From an uncultured Eubacteriales bacterium (GTDB taxonomy: Bacteria > Bacillota > Clostridia > Lachnospirales > Lachnospiraceae), in contig OMXJ01000012.1 in NCBI GenBank assembly GCA_900315015.1, forward strand, positions 38,425-102,424: 64,000 nt of DNA. The letters run 5' to 3'. The notes under the pieces were generated by a model. That model made no database searches and was not told the origin of the DNA. It saw nothing but the letters and a program-made list of their open reading frames with translations. The position numbers and the translations under genes are program-made. Shown piece by piece: positions 43,731 to 53,484 of this stretch. The first letter of the stretch is position 1. Every line of letters begins with the position of its first letter.

Positions 43731-46349
43731 CTATTTAGAAACTGTGAAGCTAAGAGTAACCTCTCCTGCCTGTTCGCTTCTTATAATAAGCTCTGCCTCT
43801 CCTTCTACACCTGTAGTCTTGATGTAAGTTCCACCAACGCCGCCGCTAAGAGAAATAACTTTAGGTCCAATTATTTCAGCAGCACCATTTTTGCTATTAA
43901 GCTCAAGAGTAACCGGATCATTAAAGAAAGGAAGCACATTTCCATTATCATCAACCACCTGAATCCTAACTGCAGCCACATCGTAAGATGTAGGAGTAAG
44001 GTCTGAAAGCTCAGCAGCAGCATTATCCGTAAATTCACTGCCAGAGAGCTTAACGTCATGAAGCACCTCTTTATCAGAATTAGCTGTAAGGAAAACCGAC
44101 CTCATAGGAGCCTTGTAAATAGTCTTAACAACCTCGCCGTCCTTAACAGCTTCGAACTTGTAGGTGGTAGACTTACCGCCCCAGTCTCCGACGTACTTGG
44201 TATAAAGGTCTGTCGCATCCTGCATCTTCATATGATATACAGCCATCAGCCTTGCCGCCTTAGCCTTAATGTCCACCGGAAGATCATTCATGCCGTGCTG
44301 ACTTACATACTTGAAGATTTCCTTCAAAAGATCAGACTGCTTCTTGCTAAAGCCCTCATTGGTAATCAGCTGATCTCCGATATAATCATCAATCACGATA
44401 GGACCATGAGGCATATTTGAAAATTCAGTATCATAGCCGTAATATTCCTTAAGGAATAAATCATTCTTGTACATACGAACACTATCAGCATTGGTGAAAA
44501 TGTAGATAATGCCCCTTGTGCTAGCCGGGTGCTCGCCGATATCCATGCTGGAAGAAACTTCAAGCACTGGATGATCCTCGCCCTGACTCTCATAAAGATA
44601 AGAAGCAAGCTTCTTGTTTCTGAAGATGTCCATTACACCATGGTAGCAGATCTTATCACCGCTTCCAAAGTCCTTGTGGGTATTGTAATCGAACATGCAC
44701 CAGCCGAAGCAGCCTGAAATATCCTCCTGCCCATACATATCATTGATGACCCTTGCATGGCGAATTGCCTGATTGCGGCGCTGCTCCTCATCATCAAAGG
44801 ACTTAACCGGATACATATGTCCGTTATGCTCGGTAATCAAATATGGCTTGTCCATCCTGGAGGTAATGTTTCTCTTTGGCTCAACGCCTGCATTATAGCC
44901 GCAGTGTGAGAAATCATTGTAGGTGTAGACATCCTCAAGAAGATGGCTCTTTCTAAAGGCACGAACACCGCCCGTCTGGCGCGATGGATCAAGGTCATGT
45001 GCCGCCTTATTCGTTCTTCTGTAGAAGGCGTCATCGTCAGGTGATTCATTAATTCGAACTCCCCAAAGAATAATTGAAGGATGGTTCCTGTACTGAAGCA
45101 CCATCTCCCTGGTATTTGTAACAGCCTGATCCTTCCAGGCTTCATCACCAATATGCTGCCAGCCCGGCATCTCTGTAAATACAAGGAGTCCTAGTTCATC
45201 GCATCTATCAATAAAATACTGAGACTGAGGGTAATGTGAGGTACGAACCGCATTAACACACAGCTCCTTCTTTAAAATATCAGCATCTCTTTTCTGCATG
45301 GAAGCCGGCATAGCATAGCCAACATAAGCATAGCTCTGATGCCTGTTGAGACCGCGGATCTTCACCTTGCGGCCATTCAGATAGAAGCCGTCCTTAAGGA
45401 ACATGGCCTCACGGAAGCCTATGGTATTGATAAGCTCATCAATAGGCTTTTCCAAAACCAGCTCAGTCTTAATCTCGTAAAGATTAGGATCTTCAATGTC
45501 CCAGAGCTTAATGCCTTCAATCTTATACTTAAAGGTCATGCTAGAAGAACTAACTTCAGCCTCGCCAAGCTTCTTCCACTCGCCTGCTCCTTTGCCGCTA
45601 TTTACGTTCTTCTTAAAGCGAATATACTGCACAAGTTTCGCATTTAGCGGCATCTCTGAAAGTTCTACGCTGCTCTTTAAAAAGGCATAAACCTTTCCTG
45701 CTCTATTCTTAATTTTGATTTTTGCAAGATCTCCTACAGCACCCTCAAGCTCAGGATTAAAAGCCGGCTCTTCAAGCCCTGAATCATCAACGCTATCATC
45801 CTCGCCGAATACCTCCTCGTACTTAAGAGGCACCATATCAAAGGTCGCACGATTAAAAACGTCCTTGATATAGACCTTAGACCTTACATCTAGATAAACG
45901 TCTCTGTAAATTCCGCCGTAGGTGAGATAATCAATAACAAAGCCAAATGGCGGATAATTCTGGCTCTCCTCTGTATTTACCTTTAAAGCAACTACATTAT
46001 CCGCCCCATAATTAACCAGATTCGTAATGTCTATGGTAAAGGCAGTGTATCCGGAGTGATGCGAGCCCGCTTCCTTTCCGTTTATGAAAACTGTTACATC
46101 ATGCCCTACTCCGTCAAAGGTAAGAAGAAGTCTTTCTCCCTTATAGGAAGCCGGAATACGAAGCTCTCTTCTATAGGCGCATATCATCTGGTAATCCGCC
46201 TCATTAAAATAGTGAAGAGGAAGATCCTTTACATTATGTGGAACTCTTACTGTCTGCATGGAAGATGCATCATAATCTACCCCCATCATCTCCTTAGAAA
46301 ATCCCGGTGAGAATTTCCAATCATCATTTAAATATACTCTTGTATTCAT
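43731..46349 (-). CDS. Beta-galactosidase, glycoside hydrolase family 2
   Basis: An 872-residue family 2 glycosidase, cytosolic. The N-terminal sugar-binding domain (LNDDWKFSPGF; YRRELRIPASYKGERLLLTFDGVGHDVTVFING) and Ig-like domain precede the catalytic barrel: KIRGLNRHQSYAYVG, AVRTSHYPQSQYFIDRCDELGLLVFTEMPGW, acid/base glutamate in ILWGVRINES, nucleophile glutamate in LITEHNGH. C-terminal Ig-like regions follow (about 640-870). The specificity is probably beta-galactoside, but beta-glucuronidase or other GH2 activities are not excluded. It is the first gene of the galactoside operon, with the promoter at 46474-46502. Confidence 0.9.
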   Translation of the reverse strand: MNTRVYLNDDWKFSPGFSKEMMGVDYDASSMQTVRVPHNVKDLPLHYFNEADYQMICAYRRELRIPASYKGERLLLTFDGVGHDVTVFINGKEAGSHHSGYTAFTIDITNLVNYGADNVVALKVNTEESQNYPPFGFVIDYLTYGGIYRDVYLDVRSKVYIKDVFNRATFDMVPLKYEEVFGEDDSVDDSGLEEPAFNPELEGAVGDLAKIKIKNRAGKVYAFLKSSVELSEMPLNAKLVQYIRFKKNVNSGKGAGEWKKLGEAEVSSSSMTFKYKIEGIKLWDIEDPNLYEIKTELVLEKPIDELINTIGFREAMFLKDGFYLNGRKVKIRGLNRHQSYAYVGYAMPASMQKRDADILKKELCVNAVRTSHYPQSQYFIDRCDELGLLVFTEMPGWQHIGDEAWKDQAVTNTREMVLQYRNHPSIILWGVRINESPDDDAFYRRTNKAAHDLDPSRQTGGVRAFRKSHLLEDVYTYNDFSHCGYNAGVEPKRNITSRMDKPYLITEHNGHMYPVKSFDDEEQRRNQAIRHARVINDMYGQEDISGCFGWCMFDYNTHKDFGSGDKICYHGVMDIFRNKKLASYLYESQGEDHPVLEVSSSMDIGEHPASTRGIIYIFTNADSVRMYKNDLFLKEYYGYDTEFSNMPHGPIVIDDYIGDQLITNEGFSKKQSDLLKEIFKYVSQHGMNDLPVDIKAKAARLMAVYHMKMQDATDLYTKYVGDWGGKSTTYKFEAVKDGEVVKTIYKAPMRSVFLTANSDKEVLHDVKLSGSEFTDNAAAELSDLTPTSYDVAAVRIQVVDDNGNVLPFFNDPVTLELNSKNGAAEIIGPKVISLSGGVGGTYIKTTGVEGEAELIIRSEQAGEVTLSFTVSK

Positions 46350-46473
46350 CCCTTACATCCCTTTCTTTATACTATCATGAATTTCCGAAAGCCTAAACTT
46401 TCTATGAACAGCCATACCTTATGTTAACCAAAAGATGTGAAAAAACCTTGATAGTAGCAAAATTATTACTATA

Positions 46474-46502
46474 ATTTTAACATATTCCGGGATTTAAATC
46501 AA
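46474..46502 (-). promoter_or_regulatory. Sigma-A promoter for the galactoside operon
   Basis: TTGATT (46502-46497), 17-bp spacer, TAAAAT (46479-46474) with an extended TGT. Leader of about 115 nt. No transcription factor gene is adjacent. Confidence 0.6.
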
Positions 46503-46677
46503 TTAATGCAATATGCGTAATTGTATTATTTATATAAATTTAGTATAAATACATTAATACACGATACTTATGGATACCGCTTATATCAGCGAATTCGTTT
46601 TCGTAAGAGAGTTTTAAATTCTAAACTTTCAGTCATAAAGAAACACGGGCCCCCCCCGCTTTAAAAATCCACATAAA

Positions 46678-46710
46678 AAAAAGGAAACCTCAAAATCCGG
46701 TTTCCTTTTT
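46678..46710 (-). terminator. Terminator of gltX
   Basis: AAAAAGGAAACC / GGTTTCCTTTTT, 12-bp stem with a 9-base loop and T-runs on both sides (bidirectional). Confidence 0.9.
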
Positions 46711-46752
46711 GTAAATTCATATGAGTTTTTCGCTTCAATAGCTTTAAATTAA

Positions 46753-48237
46753 TTACTGAGCCTGCCCTACAGCCTTTTCAAGTTTCTCGATACCTACCTG
46801 GATTCTACGGAGAGATTCATCCTTTCCGAGAATTTCCATGATTTCATAAGCACCGCCTGGTGTCATCTGCTTTCCTGAAACTGCAGTTCTAAGTGGCCAT
46901 AAAGCCATACCATTCTTAATTTCCTTTTCAGCAATATAAGCTGTAACAAGCTCTGTGATAGCAGGAATTGAATAATCCTCCTGAGCCTTGAGACGCGGAA
47001 GAAGTTCCTTTAACACCTGAAGAGAATTCTCTGAATTAGTCTTCATCTTCTTGTGAGTATACATAGCTACATCATACTCTGGAAGCTCATCAAAGAAGTC
47101 GATAAGAGGCGCAATGTCCGGGAATACTTCAATTCTTGTCTTAACAAGCATTGCAATCTTATTATAATCAAGAGGCTTCTTTACAACCTCTTTTACGTAT
47201 GGCACTGCTCTTTCAAGGTACTTATCTTCAGCCATGGCCTTGATATATTCGCCGTCCATCCAGCGAAGCTTTACCATGTCGAAAACAGCTGGTGACTTTG
47301 AAATATGATGATAATCGAATTCCTTTACAAGTTCTTCAAGTGAGAAGATTTCCTGATTGCCTTCCGGACTCCAGCCAAGAAGTGCAACAAAATTAACAAC
47401 AGCCTCTTCTACAAAGCCCTGCTCAATAAGGTCTTCGAAAGAAGAATGACCTGAACGCTTTGAAAGCTTCTGATGCTCCTCGTTTGTGATAAGTGGGCAG
47501 TGAATGTACACTGGCTCTTTCCAGCCAAAGGCATCATAAAGAAGAGTATACTTAGGTGTTGATGAAAGATACTCATTACCACGAACAACGTGTGTAATTC
47601 CCATAAGATGGTCATCAATAACGTTTGCGAAGTTATAGGTCGGGTAACCATCTGACTTGATAAGAATCTGATCATCAAGCTCTTCATTATTAACAGTGAT
47701 ATCGCCATAAATAACGTCATGGAAGGTAGTTGTACCCTCTCTTGGAACATTCTGTCTGATTACAAAAGGCTTTCCTGCAGCAAGATTTGCCTCGATTTCA
47801 GCCTTTGAAAGGTAGAGACAGTGCTTATCATACTTAGTAATCTCTGTCTTTTCGCCGCTCTCTGAATACTCCACTTCCTTAAGGCTCTCTAAACGCTCCT
47901 TGGTGCAGAAGCAGTAATAAGCTGCACCTTTTTCAATGAGCTGCTTAGCGTAATCCATGTAAAGGCCGCTCTTAACACGCTCAGACTGAACATAAGGGCC
48001 ATTTCCCTTGTCCTTATCCGGACCTTCGTCATGAACAAGGCCAGTCTCCTTAAGGGTGCGGTAGATGATGTCTACTGCGCCTTCAACGTATCTTTCCTGG
48101 TCTGTATCCTCTATTCTTAAAAGAAAATCTCCGCCCTCATGCTTAGCAATAAGATAAGCATAAAGCGCTGTACGAAGATTTCCAACATGCATTCTTCCTG
48201 TTGGTGATGGTGCATATCTTGTGCGAATTTTACTCAT
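46753..48237 (-). CDS. gltX: Glutamyl-tRNA synthetase
   Basis: A 494-residue class I synthetase charging tRNA-Glu (and probably tRNA-Gln, since Gln-tRNA is made by transamidation in most Firmicutes). HIGH-type motif [19 protein letters not shown] (8-26), the KMSKS-type HQKLSKRSG (about 255) and [16 protein letters not shown] are typical. A CFC pair lies near residue 110 in the connective region. AGGAGG lies about 6 bases before the start. The promoter at 48311-48339 is near consensus. Confidence 0.98.
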   Translation of the reverse strand: MSKIRTRYAPSPTGRMHVGNLRTALYAYLIAKHEGGDFLLRIEDTDQERYVEGAVDIIYRTLKETGLVHDEGPDKDKGNGPYVQSERVKSGLYMDYAKQLIEKGAAYYCFCTKERLESLKEVEYSESGEKTEITKYDKHCLYLSKAEIEANLAAGKPFVIRQNVPREGTTTFHDVIYGDITVNNEELDDQILIKSDGYPTYNFANVIDDHLMGITHVVRGNEYLSSTPKYTLLYDAFGWKEPVYIHCPLITNEEHQKLSKRSGHSSFEDLIEQGFVEEAVVNFVALLGWSPEGNQEIFSLEELVKEFDYHHISKSPAVFDMVKLRWMDGEYIKAMAEDKYLERAVPYVKEVVKKPLDYNKIAMLVKTRIEVFPDIAPLIDFFDELPEYDVAMYTHKKMKTNSENSLQVLKELLPRLKAQEDYSIPAITELVTAYIAEKEIKNGMALWPLRTAVSGKQMTPGGAYEIMEILGKDESLRRIQVGIEKLEKAVGQAQ

Positions 48238-48310
48238 TTCATTCCTCCTGAATTCTTATGGATTTAAGGTTATAACCATCTAGCCCAAAACCATTTCTCT
48301 ACAACCCCCG

Positions 48311-48339
48311 ATTATAGCACAATGGATTTTTTATTTCAA
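48311..48339 (-). promoter_or_regulatory. Sigma-A promoter for gltX
   Basis: TTGAAA (48339-48334), 17-bp spacer, TATAAT (48316-48311) with an extended TGC. Confidence 0.82.
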
Positions 48340-48458
48340 TATAAAACTTTATAAAACGATTCATAAAGAATAATCCTTTTTCTTCAGCCGAGCATTGATT
48401 TTGTACTTTCGAATCTTGACCTAGTAATCAAAATTTTGTCTTAAGTATGCCAATAAAA

Positions 48459-48486
48459 AAGCCCGGGCTCTTAAAAGCCCGGGCTT
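48459..48486 (-). terminator. Terminator after the Wzz-like pseudokinase gene
   Basis: AAGCCCGGGCT / AGCCCGGGCTT, 11-bp GC-rich stem with a 6-base loop; minus strand continues TTTTATTGG. Confidence 0.92.
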
Positions 48487-48496
48487 AAAATTTAAA

Positions 48497-50020
48497 TTAT
48501 GATAAAACAACCGTTCCAAGTACGTTCTTGCTCTTTGACGAAAGGTAGATAAGCTCCTGCGCAAATCTATACTTTGAAGTTGCACCCTCCTGCTCAAGAA
48601 GGATTATGGCATCTGCTTCTGAAAGCGCCTTAATTGCTGCTGGATCTGCATCTACAGCTTCACCGCTAGTAACCTTGATATGCTTTTCGGCTGCTTTCTT
48701 TTCAAGTTCTGAAATGAGGTTCTTTTCTGACTTTGTAAGTTTTGTTGTAGCAACGAATACATTTCCTACACCGTTACTTTCTGCCTCGGCAATGAGTGCT
48801 GAAATAGTTTTTCCCTGCTTTAGAACACTCATGCACTTATAACGAAGCTTTAATATCGGTGCTCTAAGGAAGCTATCAAAGCGGTTTCCATTTATGCAAA
48901 CAAGTGGTGTAAGGTCTGCATAGTCAAGTGGTTCGTAGGCACTTGAAAGCTTTCTGCCGTATAAATACTTAAATCCGATGACAAAGACCATCAGGATGAT
49001 GCCCGCTAAAACACTTAAAAGCTTAAACTTCTTAAGTGTGCTAGCCTTTGCTGCAGCAACGGCACCTGCCTTTGCTGAGTCTGAGAAAGATGCTCCGTAT
49101 TTTGTATAAGCCTTCTTTTTGCTGCCATCTGCTGCAGTATACTTTACATCCTCTTTAATTTCATTATCGTAAATACCTGTAATGCCATAGTTTTCTGAAA
49201 GAATGCCGGCTACAAGTTCTATAACATATTCCGACTGAGCTGATGTAAGAGAGTTCATTGAAGAATTAATAGCATTTGTAGTATTATTTATCTGGTTCTG
49301 AAGGTCTATCTGGTACTTCTGAACATCTGTATTAGGCGCTGTAAAAGCATCTTCACTTAATAGCTCTACAGAATACTTTCCGTAAGAAGCTGAAATATCA
49401 CTTACAAGTGCATTCACACGGGCTGTAACTGCATCTTCTATCTTTCTGCAGAATTCTTCACTTCCACCGATGATTGTAACCTCTACGATACCTGTTGAAG
49501 AAGCTGAAGCATCTACACTGGTCTTTACAAGATCTGCTATGTACTCTGACTTTGTACCTACCGCTTCTGCAGCTGCATCAAAAATTTCATCTGAGTTAAG
49601 TCTTGACTGATACTGAATTAAAACATTTTTTACAATGCCTGAAACATCACCGCCGTCTTCCCCCTGCTCTGGAGTAACCTTATATCTAGCCTTCACATGA
49701 ACTACCGCTGAATAATTAAGGTTTGTAATAACAGAATTTGCTGCATACTCTTTTGCCTTGTAGTTATTCTTCTGAAGATTAGCTACATTATCAGCAATTC
49801 CAATAAACTTATTTCTATCACCTGTTTCAAATTCATAACCAGGATACTTATCATCTGAAGTCCTTTTAGCCGCAAACTTTTCTCCAAGCTTTGAACCAAT
49901 AATCGTGATTATTAGAACTCCTGCCACAAATAAAATGATATGTAAAATAGCGTACCAGCACATATCATCAAGGCGAAGCACCTTGCCATTAGTATTTCTA
50001 TTTTCAAAACTATTCTTCAT
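48497..50020 (-). CDS. Wzz/CpsC-type polysaccharide co-polymerase fused to an inactive BY-kinase-like domain
   Basis: About 507 residues. A membrane helix near residue 30, a large extracytoplasmic region with Gln/Asn-rich helices (about 50-330), a second helix (about 335-355) and a cytoplasmic C-terminus. The last 120 residues resemble the P-loop kinase fold of CpsD (ISALIAEAESNGVGNVFVATTK; DAIILLEQEGATSKYRFAQELIYLSSKSKNVLGTVVL) but no Walker A, A' or acidic Walker B remains, and there is no tyrosine tail. It likely regulates chain length without kinase activity. The ATG at 50020 has GGAAGG 9 bases upstream; the ATG at 50041 (TAATG overlap with the EpsG gene stop) is the alternative. Confidence 0.82.
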   Translation of the reverse strand: MKNSFENRNTNGKVLRLDDMCWYAILHIILFVAGVLIITIIGSKLGEKFAAKRTSDDKYPGYEFETGDRNKFIGIADNVANLQKNNYKAKEYAANSVITNLNYSAVVHVKARYKVTPEQGEDGGDVSGIVKNVLIQYQSRLNSDEIFDAAAEAVGTKSEYIADLVKTSVDASASSTGIVEVTIIGGSEEFCRKIEDAVTARVNALVSDISASYGKYSVELLSEDAFTAPNTDVQKYQIDLQNQINNTTNAINSSMNSLTSAQSEYVIELVAGILSENYGITGIYDNEIKEDVKYTAADGSKKKAYTKYGASFSDSAKAGAVAAAKASTLKKFKLLSVLAGIILMVFVIGFKYLYGRKLSSAYEPLDYADLTPLVCINGNRFDSFLRAPILKLRYKCMSVLKQGKTISALIAEAESNGVGNVFVATTKLTKSEKNLISELEKKAAEKHIKVTSGEAVDADPAAIKALSEADAIILLEQEGATSKYRFAQELIYLSSKSKNVLGTVVLS

Positions 50021-50040
50021 TTTCCAATACCTTCCAAACA

Positions 50041-51318
50041 TTATTCAAAACTAACTGCATCATACTCACGAACAAGATCTGCGCATGACAAAGGATTCTT
50101 AAAAAGGTTAATATCTATATTCCTAAGCCACATTTCATCAACTCTTGCAGTATGAATAAACAGCCAGCATAAAGCTAATATGCAAAGAGCAAAGGCTGCA
50201 ATGCAGAAGAATTTATACAGAACATATCTTCTATCCTGTAATAGCCCGGAATTTACACTCATCTGAGCACTTCCGCTAGCATTTATACCATCATTCACAC
50301 CTTTACTCATATCTGTCTTCATCGCCATGCAAATACAAAGAAGCATTACCGAAACTCTAAAGAAACGGTTGAAGTTATCATTCAAAAGAGTAAAATTAAT
50401 AAGTGCAAAATTTAATATTAAAACTCTCTTTATCTGATCAATATCCGCATTGATTTCACCGTTTAGCTTAAACCATACCAGAACTATCACCAGCATTATG
50501 ATATAAACCAGCATATACTTTGCCCAGGCGTTCCAGTCAAATGCGAACCCATTCAATATATAATTACTTAGTGCCCCTCTGAACTTTCCCAAAAACTCTG
50601 CTATAGGCTTATTAAAGTTAAAAATCAAAAAGCAGCCAGCTATATAGCCTAAGGTAACCGTACCAGCAAGAAGATTATAGAGCTTTTTATTTCTAATAAT
50701 TAAAAGCATAAAAATGAGATACGGCGTTATGGCATAGTGAAAAGGAATTGCGCATAAAAGTAAAACAAACGCCGCTATCAAGTCGCCCCTCTTTCTATTT
50801 CTTTTTACCATAAAGGATATCGCAAGCATTACAAAGGATATAGCCATATAATTTCTTAACTGTATAGGGTCTAGCAAATAGGGATAAAATACATAAAGAA
50901 TGGCATATTTCCAGTAAGCTGCCCCCATTTTCCTAACAGCTATAAATTGCATAAACATACAAATAAATAAAAAGGCCGCCCTATAAAACTCAAATGAAAC
51001 TCCGAAAAATAAGCCTAGCTTCAACGAATAAAAGAACCCAATTTCATAGCCTAGCTCCTTATGCGAAGTTAAGTTCGGTGTTTGAATTTCATACATCCAT
51101 TTATAACCCGTAAAATCATTGGTATCAAAGTGCATTGCCGCAAATAGCCAAAGGCATATTAAAAGAAGGAAATCAAAAAGCGTACTTAACCTTACTACCC
51201 TGGTATTTCCTATCATTAATGTAAGCTCATCAGAGCCATCCGTTCCTTTGTCTAGCCGGATATATTCTCTGGGGAGCCTGCTTATTGCAGCTACATTAAA
51301 ATCTGCAGTATTTTTCAA
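50041..51318 (-). CDS. EpsG-family membrane protein, probable polysaccharide polymerase
   Basis: A 425-residue protein with about ten membrane segments and the EpsG/Wzy-like pattern DPIQLRNYMAISFVMLAISFMVKRNRKRGDLIAAFVLLLCAIPFHYAITPYLIFMLLI, where arginine and histidine fall at conserved positions. Such proteins polymerise repeat units at the outer face of the membrane. The start is a TTG at 51318 with AGGAG 6 bases upstream; no ATG occurs for the next 35 codons, so the rare start is well supported. It overlaps or abuts the Wzz-like gene, suggesting a polymerase/co-polymerase pair. Confidence 0.85.
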   Translation of the reverse strand: MKNTADFNVAAISRLPREYIRLDKGTDGSDELTLMIGNTRVVRLSTLFDFLLLICLWLFAAMHFDTNDFTGYKWMYEIQTPNLTSHKELGYEIGFFYSLKLGLFFGVSFEFYRAAFLFICMFMQFIAVRKMGAAYWKYAILYVFYPYLLDPIQLRNYMAISFVMLAISFMVKRNRKRGDLIAAFVLLLCAIPFHYAITPYLIFMLLIIRNKKLYNLLAGTVTLGYIAGCFLIFNFNKPIAEFLGKFRGALSNYILNGFAFDWNAWAKYMLVYIIMLVIVLVWFKLNGEINADIDQIKRVLILNFALINFTLLNDNFNRFFRVSVMLLCICMAMKTDMSKGVNDGINASGSAQMSVNSGLLQDRRYVLYKFFCIAAFALCILALCWLFIHTARVDEMWLRNIDINLFKNPLSCADLVREYDAVSFE

Positions 51319-51342
51319 TTTAAACTCCTAATTAATCGCAAT

Positions 51343-51368
51343 ACAGCCTCGTAAAATTACGAGGCTGT
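51343..51368. promoter_or_regulatory. Stable hairpin between glmS and the EpsG-like gene
   Basis: ACAGCCTCGTA / TACGAGGCTGT, 11-bp stem, 4-base loop. The minus strand continues TTGCGATT, lacking a proper U-tract, and the hairpin ends about 15 bases before the ribosome site of the EpsG-like gene. It may be a weak glmS terminator or an mRNA-processing element. Confidence 0.5.
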
Positions 51369-51504
51369 AATTATCATTTTATTATAAAAACATCATGGCA
51401 TTTCTATTTTTAATACATCTCTATTTCAATTACATCGATATTTTTACTATATCTCAGTTATCAATACATCAGTACAATATCTTAAATAGAAAAGACAAGA
51501 AATA

Positions 51505-53484
51505 CTACTCTACAGTAACACTCTTTGCAAGGTTACGAGGCTTATCTACATCAAGACCCTTAGCTACAGAGATGTAGTAACCAAGAAGCTGAAGCGGAAC
51601 TACTGCAAGACTTGCTGCAAAGCACTCTGCTGTCTTTGGAATATAAGCTGTAAAGTCAGCTGTATCCTCAACGCTGTAATTACCATAGCTTGTAAGACCC
51701 ATAAGGTAAGCACCACGGCTCTTAACCTCTACCATGTTGCTGCGTGTCTTCTCGAAAAGAGCGTTCTGAGTAAGAACACCGATTACAAGAGTTCCATTCT
51801 CGATAAGACTGATGGTACCATGCTTTAGCTCACCAGCAGCATAAGCTTCCGAATGAATATAGCTGATTTCCTTGCACTTAAGGCTACCCTCAAGGCTGAT
51901 AGCATAGTCAATGCCGCGGCCAATGAAGAAAATATCCTGAGCATTTGCAAACTTAGCTGCAAACCACTGAATTCTTTCTTTATCCTCAAGGATCTTAGCG
52001 ATCTTGTCTGGAAGAGCTGTAAGCTCAGTAACTAAATTATCATAGAAATATACATTTTCCTCTGGAATGAGAGACTTTTCTTCCTTCTTTGCTTTCTTTG
52101 ACTTCTTTGCAAGCTTCTCATCTGCACTGCCTGAATTATTAGCAATCTGCTCTTCAAGCTCCTTAGCGCCGCAGTCTGCACAGCTGCCCTCATTAACAGT
52201 TCCCTTAACAAGGCCGAACTTCATTGCAAGAATGTACATAGCAATAAGCTGAGCGCTATATGCCTTTGTTGTAGCAACAGCAATCTCAGGACCAGCATAG
52301 GTATACATAACGTGATCTGCCTCACGTGCAATGCTAGAGCCGATAACATTAACAACTGCAAGAGTTTTAACACCCATTTCCTTTGAAAGACGAAGAGCTG
52401 CAAGAGAATCTGCAGTTTCACCTGACTGAGAAATAATAACAACTAAAGAATTCTTTGAAAGTCTTGGATTTCTGTAACGGAACTCTGATGCGATATCAAT
52501 CTCAACAGGGATATGAACCATATCCTCAATTACATACTTACCAACAACGCCTACATGATAAGCTGAACCGCAGGCAACAACATAAACTCTCTCAAAGCCC
52601 TTAATTTCCTCATCTGTAAGGCCTGTCTCTGATAAATCGATCTTGCTATCCTTAAGATAAGCATTGATAGTATCCTTAACTGCCTTTGGCTGCTCATGGA
52701 TTTCCTTCATCATGAAATGAGGGAAGCCACCCTTTTCTGCAGCTTCTGCATCCCACTTGATTTCAACAAGCGGCTTTTCGATAACTTCCTTATCGATGTT
52801 ATAGAAAGTGATATTTTCAGCATCAAGACGCGCAATTTCCATATTATCAATGTAATAAACCTGTCTTGTCTCTGAAAGAATTGCTGGTACGTCTGATGCG
52901 ATAAGAGAACCATTGTCGCTCTTACCAACAATTAATGGAGAATCCTTTCTTGCTGCATAGATGCACTCAGGATGATCCTTGAACATAATGCCGAAAGCAT
53001 ATGAACCACGGATTCTGAGCATTGCATGAGCAATAGCTGCTACAGGATCTCCGCCTTCTTTTCCTAAATAATAATCAACGAGGTTTGCTGCAACCTCTGT
53101 ATCTGTCTGTGAATGGAAGGTATAACCCTTCTTAGCAAGCTTTTCCTTAAGCTGTGCATAGTTCTCAATGATACCATTATGAACAAGAGTAACCTCACCG
53201 CTGTTACTAACATGAGGATGCGCATTATTCTCTGATGGCTCACCATGAGTTGCCCATCTGGTATGACCAATTCCGCTTGAACCAGGAACTGACTTTCCGC
53301 CGTCTGTCTTTTCAGAAAGACCCTTAAGACGTCCCTTTGCCTTTACGACCTCGATTTCCCCATTCTTGTCATTTCTAACAGCAATACCAGCTGAATCATA
53401 GCCTCTATATTCAAGCTTTGAAAGCCCCTCTAAAAGTATTGGGGCTGCCGGCTTATGACCAAAATAACCTACAATTCCACACAT
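51505..53484 (-). CDS. glmS: Glutamine-fructose-6-phosphate aminotransferase (isomerizing), with insertion
   Basis: A 659-residue enzyme making glucosamine-6-phosphate, first committed step to UDP-GlcNAc. N-terminal glutaminase with nucleophile C2 (MCGIVGYFG), HTRWATHG and NSGEVTLVHNGIIEN; C-terminal SIS isomerase domains with ISQSGETADS (about 351-360) and the ending GLDVDKPRNLAKSVTVE. It is about 50 residues longer than usual because of a lysine-rich insert at about 429-482 between the SIS halves, containing CADC and a KKSKKAKKEEK stretch. No glmS ribozyme was found in the leader. Promoter at 53662-53689. Confidence 0.96.
   Translation of the reverse strand: MCGIVGYFGHKPAAPILLEGLSKLEYRGYDSAGIAVRNDKNGEIEVVKAKGRLKGLSEKTDGGKSVPGSSGIGHTRWATHGEPSENNAHPHVSNSGEVTLVHNGIIENYAQLKEKLAKKGYTFHSQTDTEVAANLVDYYLGKEGGDPVAAIAHAMLRIRGSYAFGIMFKDHPECIYAARKDSPLIVGKSDNGSLIASDVPAILSETRQVYYIDNMEIARLDAENITFYNIDKEVIEKPLVEIKWDAEAAEKGGFPHFMMKEIHEQPKAVKDTINAYLKDSKIDLSETGLTDEEIKGFERVYVVACGSAYHVGVVGKYVIEDMVHIPVEIDIASEFRYRNPRLSKNSLVVIISQSGETADSLAALRLSKEMGVKTLAVVNVIGSSIAREADHVMYTYAGPEIAVATTKAYSAQLIAMYILAMKFGLVKGTVNEGSCADCGAKELEEQIANNSGSADEKLAKKSKKAKKEEKSLIPEENVYFYDNLVTELTALPDKIAKILEDKERIQWFAAKFANAQDIFFIGRGIDYAISLEGSLKCKEISYIHSEAYAAGELKHGTISLIENGTLVIGVLTQNALFEKTRSNMVEVKSRGAYLMGLTSYGNYSVEDTADFTAYIPKTAECFAASLAVVPLQLLGYYISVAKGLDVDKPRNLAKSVTVE

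Larger units (their letters stand above)
46350..46752. other. Intergenic region between gltX and the galactoside operon
   Basis: Contains the operon promoter (46474-46502), the gltX terminator (46678-46710) and an isolated run of eight C after GGG (46647-46657), unusual for this A+T-rich genome. No ORF or known RNA is visible. Confidence 0.6.
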
